NCBI GenBank assembly: GCA_028278205.1
Contig: JANQES010000055.1
Span: 1 to 33,750 of the forward strand
Length of the DNA: 33,750 nt
DNA from: Rhodothermales bacterium
Lineage (GTDB): Bacteria > Bacteroidota > Rhodothermia > Rhodothermales > Bin80
Direction of reading: 5' to 3'
Under the pieces are notes generated by a model. The model did no database searches. It saw only the letters and a program-made list of their open reading frames with translations, and was not told the DNA's origin. A program made the position numbers and the translations under genes. Below are positions 7,916 to 17,166 of this stretch, piece after piece; the first letter of the stretch is position 1, and every line of letters starts with the position of its first letter.

Positions 7916-10071
7916 CCGGGCGGCAGGTGCTTTCCATCGATGGAGACGCGGTGGCGGCCCTGGGGAAGAGGCTGGTCGAAGAGCCGCATCACTTCGCGAC
8001 CGAGCACGTCGTAGAGCGCGAGGCGGACGCGCCCGGCCTGCGGCAGGTCGAAGGCGATGGTGGTGGCGTCGGTGAAGGGGTTGGGGTAATTGAACAGGGG
8101 GATGTCGGGAGCCGGGCCGGGTGTCTCCTGCGGCTCGGTGATCGATGTTGGTGTTTGCGCCCGGCCCCGGAAGACGCCGCCGGTGAGGGTGCCGGCCACC
8201 ATGGCGCCGGTGTGCGGATCCCAGGCCAGAGAGTTGACGAAGCGATGCGTCAGGCCGTCGCTGATCGCGTGCCAGGTGCGGCCCCGGTCGGTGGAGCGAT
8301 GGACGCCTTCATCGTGCCCGATCCACAAGGCGCCGTCCGGGCTCTCGATCAGGGAATAGAAGACATCGGCATCTGGAATGTCCGCAGCGCGGTGCCAGGA
8401 GGCGCCCTGATCAGCTGAGTAGTAAACCGTGGTTCGGATGGTAGCCCAGAGCGTATCCGCCGAATCCACCAAAAGCCTGACGCCCCAGTAGGCGTCGTTG
8501 ACGTTCAGGCCCGGAAAGTCTGCGTTGAGCGCTTCCCAGGTCTGCCCCAGATCCCGCGTTTGATGGATGACAAAGGTTTTTTCGAGCGGCTCCAGGACGG
8601 CGGCATAGACCTCCTCCTCGTCGGTCACGGTCATCGCAAACAGGGGCGGGTCGATGCGGTTGTTGATGGGGACGTTCATAGGATGCCAGGTCTGACCCCG
8701 GTCCTGCGTATAGTAAATGTCGTAGACGGGATAATGGGCGAACAGGGTTTGCGACGCTGGCGCGTACTGAAGGTTGTAAATGTTGTCAAACACGTCGTGG
8801 GGGACGTACTCCCAGGTAGCACCGGCGTCGCGGGAGAGGAAGAGGCCGTCATAGGGGGTGGCGGCCCATAGCTCATCGGGGGTCGCGCCGGCTGTGATGT
8901 CGATGATGTTTTTCGATTCGAAGCCCCATTGCCGGTTCCAGGTCTGGCCCTGGTCTTCAGAGTAGAACAGGCCGTCTTTCGAGGTTCCGGCCCAGATGAT
9001 GCCGGTCTGCTCTTCGACGAAGACGCTCCAGACGTTGGCGGCGGGGATGCCGGTCTTGGTTAAATAATCCCAGGTTTCGCCGCCGTCGCGAGATCGGTAG
9101 GGGCCGCCAAAGCCGGAGGTGACAAACAGGCGGCCCCGTGTGTCCATCATAGTTGCTCTCAGGCTTTTGTACCGGCTTGAGCCAGAGGCTGCATGCTTTC
9201 GTTCGAAGTCTTCGAAGAGGGTGGTACACGTGCTCAAATCGGCAGGCACCCTGTAGATGCCTTCGTCGCTCGCCATAAACAACCGGCCTGTTGCGTCGAA
9301 GCCCAGTAAGGACCTCGGATAAAAGCAGGGCCACCGCAAATCTCCCACCAGTTCCCAGGTGTCGCCCAGATCAGACGAGATGTAGAGCCTGGTGCGGCGG
9401 TAGGAGCCGCTATCATCGCTGATGGCGAGGTAGAGCCGGTCGTCCGGCCCCATCAAAAGGGCGAAGGGAGTCTGCCCGGAACGGAGCTGGATGGGTTCCC
9501 AGGAGAACCCGCCGTCGCTGGATCGTATCAGGTGGTCTTCATAGTTCGCCCACGTGATGGCCAAGATTACCCCTTGATCGGTAACGACCAGATGTTCGAT
9601 GCTGTGCGAGTTGGTGCGCGTCCAGGTATCTCCGTTATCGCTCGATACATAGATGCCCTTGTACGCGCCGGCAATCACGTTGCCGGTGACGTCGTCGAAG
9701 GCGAAGATCCGGGCGGAAGTGCTGTCCGGAAAGCCCGTTCTCAACCAGGACTGCCCGTGGTTGTCTGATCGGTAGCGGCCGGCGAAGATGGTGCCGTCGG
9801 CGCGAAAGCCGAAGGCGGAAGCGCTAAAGGGGCTGCCTGCCCGCTCTGTCCACGTGTCGCCGCCATCGCTGGAGACATACAGGCCGTTGGATGACTGGGA
9901 GGCCCACAAATCGCCGGTGTAGGGATTTTCGGTCAATCCAGACAGAAAGCCCCCGAACGGTCCTCCGACCCGTTGCCAGGAGAAGGGCTCTTGCGCCGCC
10001 GCATCCACCTGAAAGAGCCCCGCCGTCGCGGCGAGCAGGGCTGCCGTTATGATCCACGCGTGTCGTGTCAT
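7849..10071 (-). CDS. secreted Asp-box (BNR-like) beta-propeller protein with T9SS type A sorting domain
   Basis: A 740-residue protein. Residues 1-27 form a signal peptide (hydrophobic core, cut near AAAQ). The body holds about twelve Asp-box motifs of the SxDxGxTW type, for example SSDGGDTW, SSDNGDTW, SRDGGETW, SEDQGQTW and STDRGRTW, which form repeated beta-propeller blades as in sialidases and Vps10/YCF48-like proteins. From about residue 655 the sequence is a T9SS type A sorting domain with NYPNPF, then LYDVLGREV and GVYFYRL near the end. It is therefore probably exported by the type IX system and surface-attached or released. No sialidase active-site set was identified, so an enzymatic role is not claimed. 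GGGGAGGA lies 10 bp before the ATG, and a TTTG-type promoter lies about 85 bp upstream. Confidence 0.9.
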   Translation of the reverse strand: MTRHAWIITAALLAATAGLFQVDAAAQEPFSWQRVGGPFGGFLSGLTENPYTGDLWASQSSNGLYVSSDGGDTWTERAGSPFSASAFGFRADGTIFAGRYRSDNHGQSWLRTGFPDSTSARIFAFDDVTGNVIAGAYKGIYVSSDNGDTWTRTNSHSIEHLVVTDQGVILAITWANYEDHLIRSSDGGFSWEPIQLRSGQTPFALLMGPDDRLYLAISDDSGSYRRTRLYISSDLGDTWELVGDLRWPCFYPRSLLGFDATGRLFMASDEGIYRVPADLSTCTTLFEDFERKHAASGSSRYKSLRATMMDTRGRLFVTSGFGGPYRSRDGGETWDYLTKTGIPAANVWSVFVEEQTGIIWAGTSKDGLFYSEDQGQTWNRQWGFESKNIIDITAGATPDELWAATPYDGLFLSRDAGATWEYVPHDVFDNIYNLQYAPASQTLFAHYPVYDIYYTQDRGQTWHPMNVPINNRIDPPLFAMTVTDEEEVYAAVLEPLEKTFVIHQTRDLGQTWEALNADFPGLNVNDAYWGVRLLVDSADTLWATIRTTVYYSADQGASWHRAADIPDADVFYSLIESPDGALWIGHDEGVHRSTDRGRTWHAISDGLTHRFVNSLAWDPHTGAMVAGTLTGGVFRGRAQTPTSITEPQETPGPAPDIPLFNYPNPFTDATTIAFDLPQAGRVRLALYDVLGREVMRLFDQPLPQGRHRVSIDGKHLPPGVYFYRLDTPSGTVTNQMTHIR

Positions 10072-10148
10072 GATGCCGTAATCCTCCCCTTAAGAATACG
10101 CGACACGGGCTTCGGACGCATGAGGCGAAAGTCACGTTTTTATCGGGA

Positions 10149-10198
10149 CCGTTACAAACCTCGTCCCGGATCCCTGCGTTGCAAAGGCGCGAAACACA
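10149..10198 (-). promoter_or_regulatory. Bacteroidota-type promoter, duplicated copy (copy at 4051-4100)
   Basis: On the minus strand TTTG (10185-10182) and GAGGTTTG (TTTG 10158-10155) are separated by the same 19 bases as in the copy at 4051-4100, close to the TTTG-N19-TAnnTTTG consensus. It would start a transcript near 10148, about 77 bases before the T9SS propeller gene. The block also lies in the leader of the divergent crtI gene, so an effect on crtI is possible. Confidence 0.5.
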
Positions 10199-10227
10199 GT
10201 TCATCCAAGATAAAAAGCGAGGTTGTT

Positions 10228-11829
10228 TTGACCTGGATAGATAGATTAGTCGAGCGGGACGATGCCCGCCTCAACACACGCACCGAGCCGGTGATTGCCG
10301 GGCCGGAGGCGCCGCACGCCGTCGTCATCGGCGCGGGTTTCGGCGGGTTGGCCGCCGCCGTCCGCCTGGGCGCGCGCGGTTTCCGCGTGACGGTCGTCGA
10401 TCGATTGGAACAGCCGGGCGGGCGCGCGCGCGTCTTCCGGCAAGACGGTTTCGCCTTCGACGCCGGCCCGACGGTCATCACAGCGCCGTTTCTCTTCGAA
10501 GAACTCTGGAGCCTGTGCGGCAAACGCTTCGAAGACGACATCGACCTGCGGCCCGTCTCGCCGTTCTACCGCGTCCGCTTCGACGACGGCACGTCGTTCG
10601 ACTACACGGGCGACGCCGAGGCCATGAAACGAGAGATCGCGCGGTTTGCGCCGGACGACGTGGACGGCTATGAGTGGTTTCTGGCGAAGAGCCGGGAGAT
10701 CTTCCGCGTCGGCTTCGAGGAGCTGGCGCACGTGCCCTTCAGCCGGGTGCAAGACATGCTCAAAATCGTCCCGGCGATGATGAAGCTGGAGAGTTACCGG
10801 ACGGTCTACGGGCTGGTCTCGAAATACGTCAAAAACGATAAGATCCGGCAGGTGCTTTCGTTCCACCCGTTGCTGGTGGGCGGCAATCCGTTCAACGTCA
10901 CGAGTATTTACACGCTCATCGCTTTTTTGGAGCGTAAGTGGGGCGTGCATTACGCGATGGGCGGCACCGGCGCGCTCGTGCGCGGCCTCGCCGGTCTCAT
11001 CGACGGTCTCGGCGGCACGATACGGCTGGGCGAAGAAGTCGCCGCCATCACGCTCGACGAAACTGGCGCAATGCCCCGCGCCAATGGCGTCCGCCTCGCC
11101 TCCGGCGAAGTGCTCGACGCCGACCTCGTCGTCTCGAATGCCGACACGGCGTGGACCTACCGCCATCTCCTGCCTGAACGCGTCCGACCGACGTGGACCA
11201 ACCGCCGGCTGGAGCGGTCGCGCTACTCGATGGGCCTGTTCGTCTGGTACTTCGGCACGAAGCGGCAGTACGAAGACGTGGCGCATCACACCATCTTGCT
11301 CGGCCCTCGGTACAAAGACCTCCTCGAAGACATCTTCGAACGCAAAGTCCTGGCCGACGACTTCAGCCTCTACCTGCACCGCCCCAACGCCACCGATCCG
11401 TCGATGGCGCCCGAAGGCTGCGATGCGTTCTACGTCCTCTCGCCCGTGCCGCACCTCGATAGCGGCGTCGATTGGACGGCCAAAGCCGAGCCCTACCGCC
11501 GCGCCATCTCGCAATACCTGAGCGACAGCATCCTGCCGGGTCTGGAAGACGAACTCGTCACCTCGCGCGCGTTGACGCCGAAGGGCTTCCTCGACGATTA
11601 CCTCTCGTTCAAAGGCGCGGCCTTCAGCATCGAGCCGGTGCTCACGCAGAGTGCCTTTTTCCGCCCGCACAACCAGAGCGAAGACATCGGCCACCTCTAC
11701 CTCGTCGGCGCCGGGACGCATCCGGGCGCCGGCATGCCCGGCGTGCTCTCGACGGCCCGCGTCCTCGACACCATCGTGCCGGACGTGGAGGCTTTCCGCA
11801 ACGACAAGAAGGTATTGGTAGCTGTTTAG
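10228..11829 (+). CDS. crtI: phytoene desaturase (CrtI-type carotenoid desaturase)
   Basis: A 533-residue flavoprotein. The N-terminal dinucleotide-binding motif VVIGAGFGGLAAAVRL (about 32-47) with the downstream PGGRA binds FAD. The C-terminal GAGTHPGAGMPGVLSTA segment is a hallmark of CrtI-type desaturases. It would introduce double bases-pair-forming desaturations into phytoene, that is, C=C bonds, on the way to lycopene or related carotenoids. The start is placed at TTG 10228, because GCGAGG lies 5-6 bp upstream and the length then fits the family. An in-frame ATG at 9973 would run over the divergent gene and is unlikely. No phytoene synthase or cyclase gene is nearby, so the pathway must be completed elsewhere. 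Other members of the family (CrtN, CrtD or CrtO-like) cannot be fully excluded. Confidence 0.9.
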   Translation: MTWIDRLVERDDARLNTRTEPVIAGPEAPHAVVIGAGFGGLAAAVRLGARGFRVTVVDRLEQPGGRARVFRQDGFAFDAGPTVITAPFLFEELWSLCGKRFEDDIDLRPVSPFYRVRFDDGTSFDYTGDAEAMKREIARFAPDDVDGYEWFLAKSREIFRVGFEELAHVPFSRVQDMLKIVPAMMKLESYRTVYGLVSKYVKNDKIRQVLSFHPLLVGGNPFNVTSIYTLIAFLERKWGVHYAMGGTGALVRGLAGLIDGLGGTIRLGEEVAAITLDETGAMPRANGVRLASGEVLDADLVVSNADTAWTYRHLLPERVRPTWTNRRLERSRYSMGLFVWYFGTKRQYEDVAHHTILLGPRYKDLLEDIFERKVLADDFSLYLHRPNATDPSMAPEGCDAFYVLSPVPHLDSGVDWTAKAEPYRRAISQYLSDSILPGLEDELVTSRALTPKGFLDDYLSFKGAAFSIEPVLTQSAFFRPHNQSEDIGHLYLVGAGTHPGAGMPGVLSTARVLDTIVPDVEAFRNDKKVLVAV

Positions 11830-11831
11830 TG

Positions 11832-11982
11832 TGGATTTTGGATTTTGGATTTTAGATTTTGGATTGGTGATGCCAGGCTGTCTCTAACAGACGAAAAAGC
11901 CGCGATGCTCTGAGCCGTTGTGACTTTTTCTGATGAGATGACGATGCAGGATAAGCCCAATCCAAAATCTAAAATCCAAAAT
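11832..11982. repeat. heptamer repeat with perfect 26-bp inverted arms
   Basis: The left arm reads in 7-bp steps: GATTTTG, GATTTTG, GATTTTA, GATTTTG, GATTGGT. Positions 11842-11867 are the exact reverse complement of 11957-11982 (26 bp), with an 89-bp loop. The left arm begins 2 bp after the crtI stop and the right arm ends on the start codon of the next gene. The structure may end crtI transcription or hide the start of the next gene. Confidence 0.85.
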
Positions 11983-12415
11983 GGACGAGCCGGTTAGCAA
12001 GAAAGAGCAGATCCTCGCCCTGTTCATCTCAGGTGTCACCGAGATCGAAGACCTGGCGTTGATGACGGGCACCCGGCCCACCTACGTCGGCTCCATCCTG
12101 CGCGAAGCCGACCTCGTCGAGGATTATTTCGATCTCTACACCTCCACCGCCCACCCGATGAACGTCTACTCCCGGTATTTCGCCGGGAAGCTGGGTTTCA
12201 AAGACGTCGAGACGGCCCGTCGCAGCGTGGCGGTGATCGACGAACTGCATCATCAATTCGATGTGGCGCACGACCGCGCCGGGCAGCACCACGCGCTCTT
12301 GATGGCGCTGACGATGTTCAACCGCGCCCGCTGGACCGGCAAACACAATGAAGCGGAGGTCTACCGCCAATGGCTGGCGCATCAGCTTGGCGGCGGCCAG
12401 GAAGGAGAGGAGTGA
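11981..12415 (+). CDS. small protein with N-terminal helix-turn-helix-like region, unknown function
   Basis: A 144-residue protein that I do not recognise. Residues about 7-45 (KKEQILALFISGVTEIED, then LALMTGTRPTYVGSILREADL) have the look of a helix-turn-helix: a recruiting helix, a short turn and a second helix with polar contacts. The remainder is helical and rich in His, Arg and Asp, without membrane segments or cysteine motifs. The ATG at 11981 is inside the right arm of the heptamer repeat, so no ribosome binding site is available; an internal ATG at 12061 is the alternative. It may be a DNA-binding accessory factor, but nothing in the neighbours (crtI, valS) indicates its target. Codon use resembles the neighbours, so it is likely a real gene. 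Confidence 0.6.
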   Translation: MDEPVSKKEQILALFISGVTEIEDLALMTGTRPTYVGSILREADLVEDYFDLYTSTAHPMNVYSRYFAGKLGFKDVETARRSVAVIDELHHQFDVAHDRAGQHHALLMALTMFNRARWTGKHNEAEVYRQWLAHQLGGGQEGEE

Positions 12416-12463
12416 TTTTATCGGATTCGCCTATCCGGGCGGCACAACTCGTAGCTTGTGGCG

Positions 12464-12530
12464 TTTTTGCCACAAAGGCACGAAGACACCAAGACTTCGT
12501 GATCCGTCGTGTCTTCGTGGCTATGAAAAA
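12464..12530. repeat. octamer repeat (NCACNAAG) with inverted arm
   Basis: The left part steps by 8 bp: CCACAAAG, GCACGAAG, ACACCAAG. CACGAAGACAC (12479-12489) is the exact reverse complement of GTGTCTTCGTG (12509-12519), giving an 11-bp stem. The stem is bordered by a T run on the left and an A run on the right, so it could act as a transcript end for both directions. Confidence 0.75.
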
Positions 12531-12626
12531 GCATCTCTGATATCGCGACGACGGGGTGTCTTGCCGGGGCGTTCTCGTCGCGGATGCACGGAACCCGGTC
12601 GTAGGCGAGCGGGTTCTTTCCCACCT

Positions 12627-12668
12627 CAATGCTGAGCATTGTAAGCGGGCGTCGGTCCGCTTTTTTTC
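12627..12668 (+). terminator. palindrome and terminator-like hairpin before valS
   Basis: CAATGCT-G-AGCATTG (12627-12641) is a perfect 15-bp palindrome. Directly after it AAGCGG (12643-12648) can pair with CCGCTT (12657-12662), followed by a run of T. The second stem looks like a weak intrinsic terminator. Its place 40 bp before valS would also fit a leader attenuator, but no T-box features were seen. Confidence 0.4.
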
Positions 12669-12709
12669 TTAGTGCGAAATGTGTAAATCGGCCCTGATGC
12701 GGCCTCGTT

Positions 12710-15394
12710 ATGGAGACACAGGCTACCAAACAGGCAGAACCCGGCGCGAGCAAGGCGTACGATCCGTCCGAGATCGAGCGGGCGTGGTATCAATATTGGC
12801 AAGACAACGGCTTCTTCCGCGCCGACCGCGCAACCGGCAAAAAGCCGCACACGATCATGATGCCGCCGCCCAACGTCACGGGGGCATTGCACATGGGGCA
12901 TGCGTTGCAAGACACCATCCAGGACGCCCTCACCCGCATCCGGCGGATGCAGGGCCGCGAGGCGCTCTGGATGCCCGGCAAAGACCACGCCGGCATCGCC
13001 ACGCAGAACGTCGTCGAGCGCACGATCAAAAAGCAGGAAGGCCTCTCGCGCCACGACGTGGGCCGCGAGGCGTTCATCGACCGCGTCTGGGAGTGGGTCG
13101 ATGAATACGGCGGGCGCATCCTCCAACAAAAACGCCGCCTCGGCGACTCGTGCGATTGGGACCGGGAGCGCTTCACAATGGACGAGCGCTACGTCCACGC
13201 TGTGCAGCGCGTTTTCGTTCAACTTTATGAAGAGGGGCTGATCTACCGGGGCCATTACCTCGTCAACTGGTGCCCCGTCGATCATACCGCGCTTTCCGAC
13301 GAAGAGGTCGATAACGTCGAGCGCGACGGGCATCTGTGGTACATCAAATACCCGCTGGCCGATGATAGCGGGCACCTGACGATTGCCACGACGCGCCCCG
13401 AAACCATGCTCGGCGATACCGCCGTGGCCGTCCATCCCGACGATGAACGCTACAAGCACCTGATCGGCAAAAACGCCATCCTGCCGCTGCTCAACCGCGA
13501 GATCCCCATTATCGCCGACGAGTACGTCAAGATGGAATTCGGCGCGGGCGCGCTCAAAATCACGCCGGGGCACGACAAGAACGACTACGAAATCGGCAAA
13601 CGGCACGACCTGGAGGTGCTCAGCGTCATCAGCACCGATGCCACGATCAACGAGGAAGGCGGGCCGTATGCCGGGCTGGATCGGTTCGACGCGCGGGAGA
13701 AGATTGTCGAAGACCTGGAGGCGTTGGGATTGCTCGAAAAGACGGAGCCCTACAAAGTGTCGGTGCCCATCTCGCACCGGTCGAAGGCCGTCATCGAGCC
13801 GTTGTTGTCGCGGCAGTGGTTCGTCGAGATGAAGCCGCTGGCCGAGCCCGCCCTCGAAGCCGTCCGCGACGGGCGCATCCGGTTCTTTCCCAAACGGTGG
13901 GAAAATGAATATTTCCGCTGGCTGGAGAACATCCGCGACTGGTGCATCAGCCGGCAACTCTGGTGGGGCCATCGCATCCCCGTCTGGTATTACACCGATG
14001 AAAACGGCGAGATCGACGAAGCGCGCGGCTTTGTCGTGTCTATCGAGCAGCCGGAGCCGGGGATGGTGCAGGATAACGACGTGCTCGACACGTGGTTTTC
14101 GTCCTGGCTCTTCCCCTTCGCCACCCTCGGCTGGCCCGAAAAAGACGACAATACACAGCGCGACCTCGACTATTTCCACCCGACCGACGTGTTGGTTTCG
14201 GGCTACGACATTCTGTTTTTCTGGATCGCCCGGATGATCATGGCCTCGATGCATTTCATGGGCGAGATCCCGTATCGCGACATCTTCATCACGGGGATGA
14301 TCAAGGACAAGCTGGGGCGGTGGATGTCGAAAAGCCTCGGCAACGGCATCGACCCGCTGGAGATGATCGAACAGTACGGCGCCGACGCCGTGCGCTTCTC
14401 GCTGACGGTGCTCTGCGCGCAGGGGCAAGACATCAAGCTCGACCCCTCGCGCTTCGAGATGGGGCGCAACTTCGCCAACAAGATCTGGAACGCGTTCAAC
14501 GTCTTCGGGCGGTTTGTGGAGCCGGGCAAAGACTATCGCCGCCGCCGGTCTTTCGACGAGTTGGAGCTGGTCGAACAGTGGATGCTCACGCGCCTCAACC
14601 GCACCATCGAAGCCGTCGATGCCGACATCGAACGCTACCGGCTCAACGAGGCGCTCACGAAGATCTACACGCTTTTCTGGGGCGATTACTGCGACTGGTA
14701 CCTCGAACTGATCAAGCCGCCTTACGGCGAGACGATGGACGAGGACACGCTGGCGCTGGCCGTCGAACTTTACGAGACGATGGTGCAGCTTCTGCATCCG
14801 TTCATGCCGTTCATCACCGAGGCGCTGTGGCACCGGCTGCGCCCGCGCGCCGACGGCGAGGCGTGCATCGTCTCGGCCTGGCCCGCAGCCAACACCGCCG
14901 AGGCCAACGACCGCGCCGCCGCCACGTTTTCTTTGATGCAGGAGATGATCTCCGGCATCCGCAACGTCAAGAGCCGCTACGGTGTGGCGCCGGGCAAAGA
15001 GATCGCCGCGACGATCAACCTGCCGCGCGAGACCGACGGCCTGGAGGCGGCGTTGCAGGAGCACGCGCCCTACTTCGCTCGCCTCGCCCGCGTTGCCGAC
15101 CTGACTGTGGGCAGCGGGCAGCCGAAGCCGGCGGCGAGCGCCTCGGTGGTCATCCGCGAGCACGAGGTCTTCGTGCCGCTCTCCGGCATGGTAGACCTCG
15201 ACCACGAGCGCGAACGCCTCAGCAAAGAGATCAAGCAGAAAGAGAAATTCCTCGTCGGCGTCCAGCGCAAGCTTCAGAACGAGCAGTTCGTCTCGCGCGC
15301 GCCCGCCGAGGTGGTCGAACGCGAACGCCAGAAAGAGCGCGACGCCACCGCCGAACTCCGCCGCCTCCGCGCCAACCTCGAAGACCTGGGATGA
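12710..15394 (+). CDS. valS: valyl-tRNA synthetase
   Basis: An 894-residue class I aminoacyl-tRNA synthetase that charges tRNA-Val with valine in the cytoplasm. The HIGH motif is HMGH (61-64) in [16 protein letters not shown]. The editing domain lies in the middle third, with the [17 protein letters not shown] motif. The second ATP motif is WMSKS (538-542) instead of KMSKS. An anticodon-binding domain follows, and the C-terminal 60 residues form the coiled-coil arm usual for ValRS. The length is normal for bacteria. The stop overlaps the start of the SEC-C gene (ATGA), so the two are co-transcribed. The family assignment is certain; the only oddity is the tryptophan in the KMSKS loop. Confidence 0.98.
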   Translation: METQATKQAEPGASKAYDPSEIERAWYQYWQDNGFFRADRATGKKPHTIMMPPPNVTGALHMGHALQDTIQDALTRIRRMQGREALWMPGKDHAGIATQNVVERTIKKQEGLSRHDVGREAFIDRVWEWVDEYGGRILQQKRRLGDSCDWDRERFTMDERYVHAVQRVFVQLYEEGLIYRGHYLVNWCPVDHTALSDEEVDNVERDGHLWYIKYPLADDSGHLTIATTRPETMLGDTAVAVHPDDERYKHLIGKNAILPLLNREIPIIADEYVKMEFGAGALKITPGHDKNDYEIGKRHDLEVLSVISTDATINEEGGPYAGLDRFDAREKIVEDLEALGLLEKTEPYKVSVPISHRSKAVIEPLLSRQWFVEMKPLAEPALEAVRDGRIRFFPKRWENEYFRWLENIRDWCISRQLWWGHRIPVWYYTDENGEIDEARGFVVSIEQPEPGMVQDNDVLDTWFSSWLFPFATLGWPEKDDNTQRDLDYFHPTDVLVSGYDILFFWIARMIMASMHFMGEIPYRDIFITGMIKDKLGRWMSKSLGNGIDPLEMIEQYGADAVRFSLTVLCAQGQDIKLDPSRFEMGRNFANKIWNAFNVFGRFVEPGKDYRRRRSFDELELVEQWMLTRLNRTIEAVDADIERYRLNEALTKIYTLFWGDYCDWYLELIKPPYGETMDEDTLALAVELYETMVQLLHPFMPFITEALWHRLRPRADGEACIVSAWPAANTAEANDRAAATFSLMQEMISGIRNVKSRYGVAPGKEIAATINLPRETDGLEAALQEHAPYFARLARVADLTVGSGQPKPAASASVVIREHEVFVPLSGMVDLDHERERLSKEIKQKEKFLVGVQRKLQNEQFVSRAPAEVVERERQKERDATAELRRLRANLEDLG

Positions 15395-17154
15395 CCGAGA
15401 TGGAAGAAACCGCAAGCCTGGATTACACCACCGCCACCGCAGACGCACTCCTTGCAGCGCTCGAACAGGCCGGGCGCACGCCGGACCGCGCGTTGCTCGA
15501 AGCCTGCCTCGCCCGCCGCGACGACCTCGTCCCTGGTCTCATGGAATGGTTGGCGATCGGAAACGAGCAAGGAGATGCAGAGGAATGGGACGACGAAGAC
15601 CCGCGCTGGTACCGCGACATCCACGCCGGGCTGCTGTTTATCGCCTTTCGCGAAGAAAAGGCCTTGCCGCTCTTCGCCGATCTTTTTCGCGACGAAGACC
15701 GGGAGCATCTGCGGGATTGGTTCGGCGTGCCTTTTCGGAATTACGGGCCGCTGGCTGTGGATATGCTGATTGATCTGCTCAAGGATCGAAAGGCCCCCGT
15801 GGGCCCGCGCCTCGGGGCTTCGGAGAAGCTCAAGGACATCGCCCTGATGCATCCCGAAACGCGAGACCGCATCGTTGAGGCGCTACGCACACGGTTGCCA
15901 CGGGTTGATGACGACGGCAACTTCGTCATCCCGCCGTTCGATACCGACGATCAAGTCGAACTCTGGTCGTTTGTGGCCTGCGCATTGGCCGAGTTGAAGG
16001 ATACGGCCAGCCAGGCGCAGGGCAAAGCGCTCTACAAAGCCGACATGATCGATGAGATGTTGATGGGGGACGTCAACGATTACCTGGCGATCTTCGACCA
16101 AGACCCTTACATACGGGAACCTTTCGATCTCATCGAGAAATATCATCCCTCGCCGGAGGCGATTGCCCGGCAGGAAGCTGCGTTCGAAAAGTTGGAGGCG
16201 GAAATCGATGCGCCCTTTCTGAATCTTTCGGCGGACGAACTGGTGCACGAACTGGCGGCGGCAGGCTACGTCCCCGAGCCGGGCCTGATCCGCGCGTGCC
16301 TCAAGCGTCAGAGCGCGATCACTCCCGGCCTGCTCAACCTGCTGGCGCAGTACGGCGATCCGGCCTGGGGCGAAGACGATCCTCGCTGGTATGGTCCCAT
16401 TCACGCCGGGCGCCTGGTCATCGCTTTCGGCGAAGAAAGAGCGCTGCCGCTTTTCGAGAAGATGCTGCGCGCGGAGGAGGTCGATCTGGCGCTCGATGCC
16501 TTTCAGGACGAGTTGGCGTATCTCGGACCGGCAGCCATCCCGATGCTCACGCGGCTGTTTCAGGATGAAACAGTGCATCACTTCGTCAGCAGCATCTGCC
16601 CGTACATCATGAAAAACATCGCGCAGTTGCACCCCGAGGCGAAGCCGCAGGTGGTGGAGATCCTGCGCGCGGCGCTGCCGCCGCTCTCCGAACGGGGCGA
16701 TCCGGACGTGCCGGGCGAGGTTTCTTCGGAGAAGATGAGTCTGTGGGCCTCCGTCGCCGACGCGCTGGCACGGTTGGACGATACGGCCTCGCAAGCACAG
16801 ATCGAAGCCCTGCACGACTGGGATCTGATCGACGAATCGCTCTACGGCGGCTACGATGAATACCTGAAGATGCTGAACGAGCACACCGATCTGGGGGTGC
16901 CGCCGCCTGAGTACGACGTGGCCTTCTTTTATCTGGATCATTACATGGCCCATCAATCGTCTCCGGAAGCATTGTTGCCTTTCGATGAGCCGTTTGAAGA
17001 ACCCGAAGCCCTGCTTGAAGACGATGACACCTCGTATCCGATAGGCTACGGCAGCCAGCCGACATTCGTCCGTGAAGCGATCAAAGTAGGCCGCAACGAT
17101 CCGTGCCCGTGCGGCAGCGGGAAGAAGTACAAGAAGTGCTGCGCCCGGCGTTAA
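15391..17154 (+). CDS. SEC-C zinc-motif protein with two DUF1186-like repeats
   Basis: A 587-residue soluble protein. It has two similar helical halves, each with a DDPRWYxxIHAG...FxEE(K/R)ALPLF block: one at about 70-97 and one at about 327-357. These resemble the DUF1186 family. The C-terminus carries a SEC-C motif ([16 protein letters not shown], Cys572, Cys574, Cys583, Cys584), which binds zinc as at the end of SecA. In other proteins SEC-C is a portable tag for contact with ribosome-linked or partner proteins. The start at 15391 overlaps the valS stop by 4 bp; ATG 15400 is a possible alternative. Overlap with valS suggests shared transcription. No catalytic motif was found, so a scaffold or adaptor role is the most one can infer. 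Confidence 0.85.
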   Translation: MTEMEETASLDYTTATADALLAALEQAGRTPDRALLEACLARRDDLVPGLMEWLAIGNEQGDAEEWDDEDPRWYRDIHAGLLFIAFREEKALPLFADLFRDEDREHLRDWFGVPFRNYGPLAVDMLIDLLKDRKAPVGPRLGASEKLKDIALMHPETRDRIVEALRTRLPRVDDDGNFVIPPFDTDDQVELWSFVACALAELKDTASQAQGKALYKADMIDEMLMGDVNDYLAIFDQDPYIREPFDLIEKYHPSPEAIARQEAAFEKLEAEIDAPFLNLSADELVHELAAAGYVPEPGLIRACLKRQSAITPGLLNLLAQYGDPAWGEDDPRWYGPIHAGRLVIAFGEERALPLFEKMLRAEEVDLALDAFQDELAYLGPAAIPMLTRLFQDETVHHFVSSICPYIMKNIAQLHPEAKPQVVEILRAALPPLSERGDPDVPGEVSSEKMSLWASVADALARLDDTASQAQIEALHDWDLIDESLYGGYDEYLKMLNEHTDLGVPPPEYDVAFFYLDHYMAHQSSPEALLPFDEPFEEPEALLEDDDTSYPIGYGSQPTFVREAIKVGRNDPCPCGSGKKYKKCCARR

Positions 17155-17166
17155 ACCGCTCCATCC

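Noticed and set aside
7849..10071. Sialidase activity of the Asp-box protein
   Set aside because: Asp-boxes alone mark the fold. The arginine triad and nucleophile tyrosine of sialidases could not be placed.
9973..10227. In-frame ATG upstream of crtI
   Set aside because: It would overlap the signal peptide region of the divergent T9SS gene and add 85 residues without similarity to CrtI; TTG 10228 has a ribosome binding site and gives the normal length.
12627..12709. T-box riboswitch before valS
   Set aside because: The leader is short, and no T-box sequence or specifier loop was recognised; only a palindrome and a weak hairpin were seen.
14092..15390. In-frame upstream extension of the SEC-C gene
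   Set aside because: The extension lies wholly within valS in another frame and is Arg/Pro-rich. The ATGA overlap start at 15391 is the sensible one.
12626..15448. 940-codon open frame on the minus strand opposite valS
   Set aside because: It is a shadow of GC-rich coding DNA. The plus strand encodes a full-length ValRS with all motifs, and the antisense protein shows no recognisable domain.
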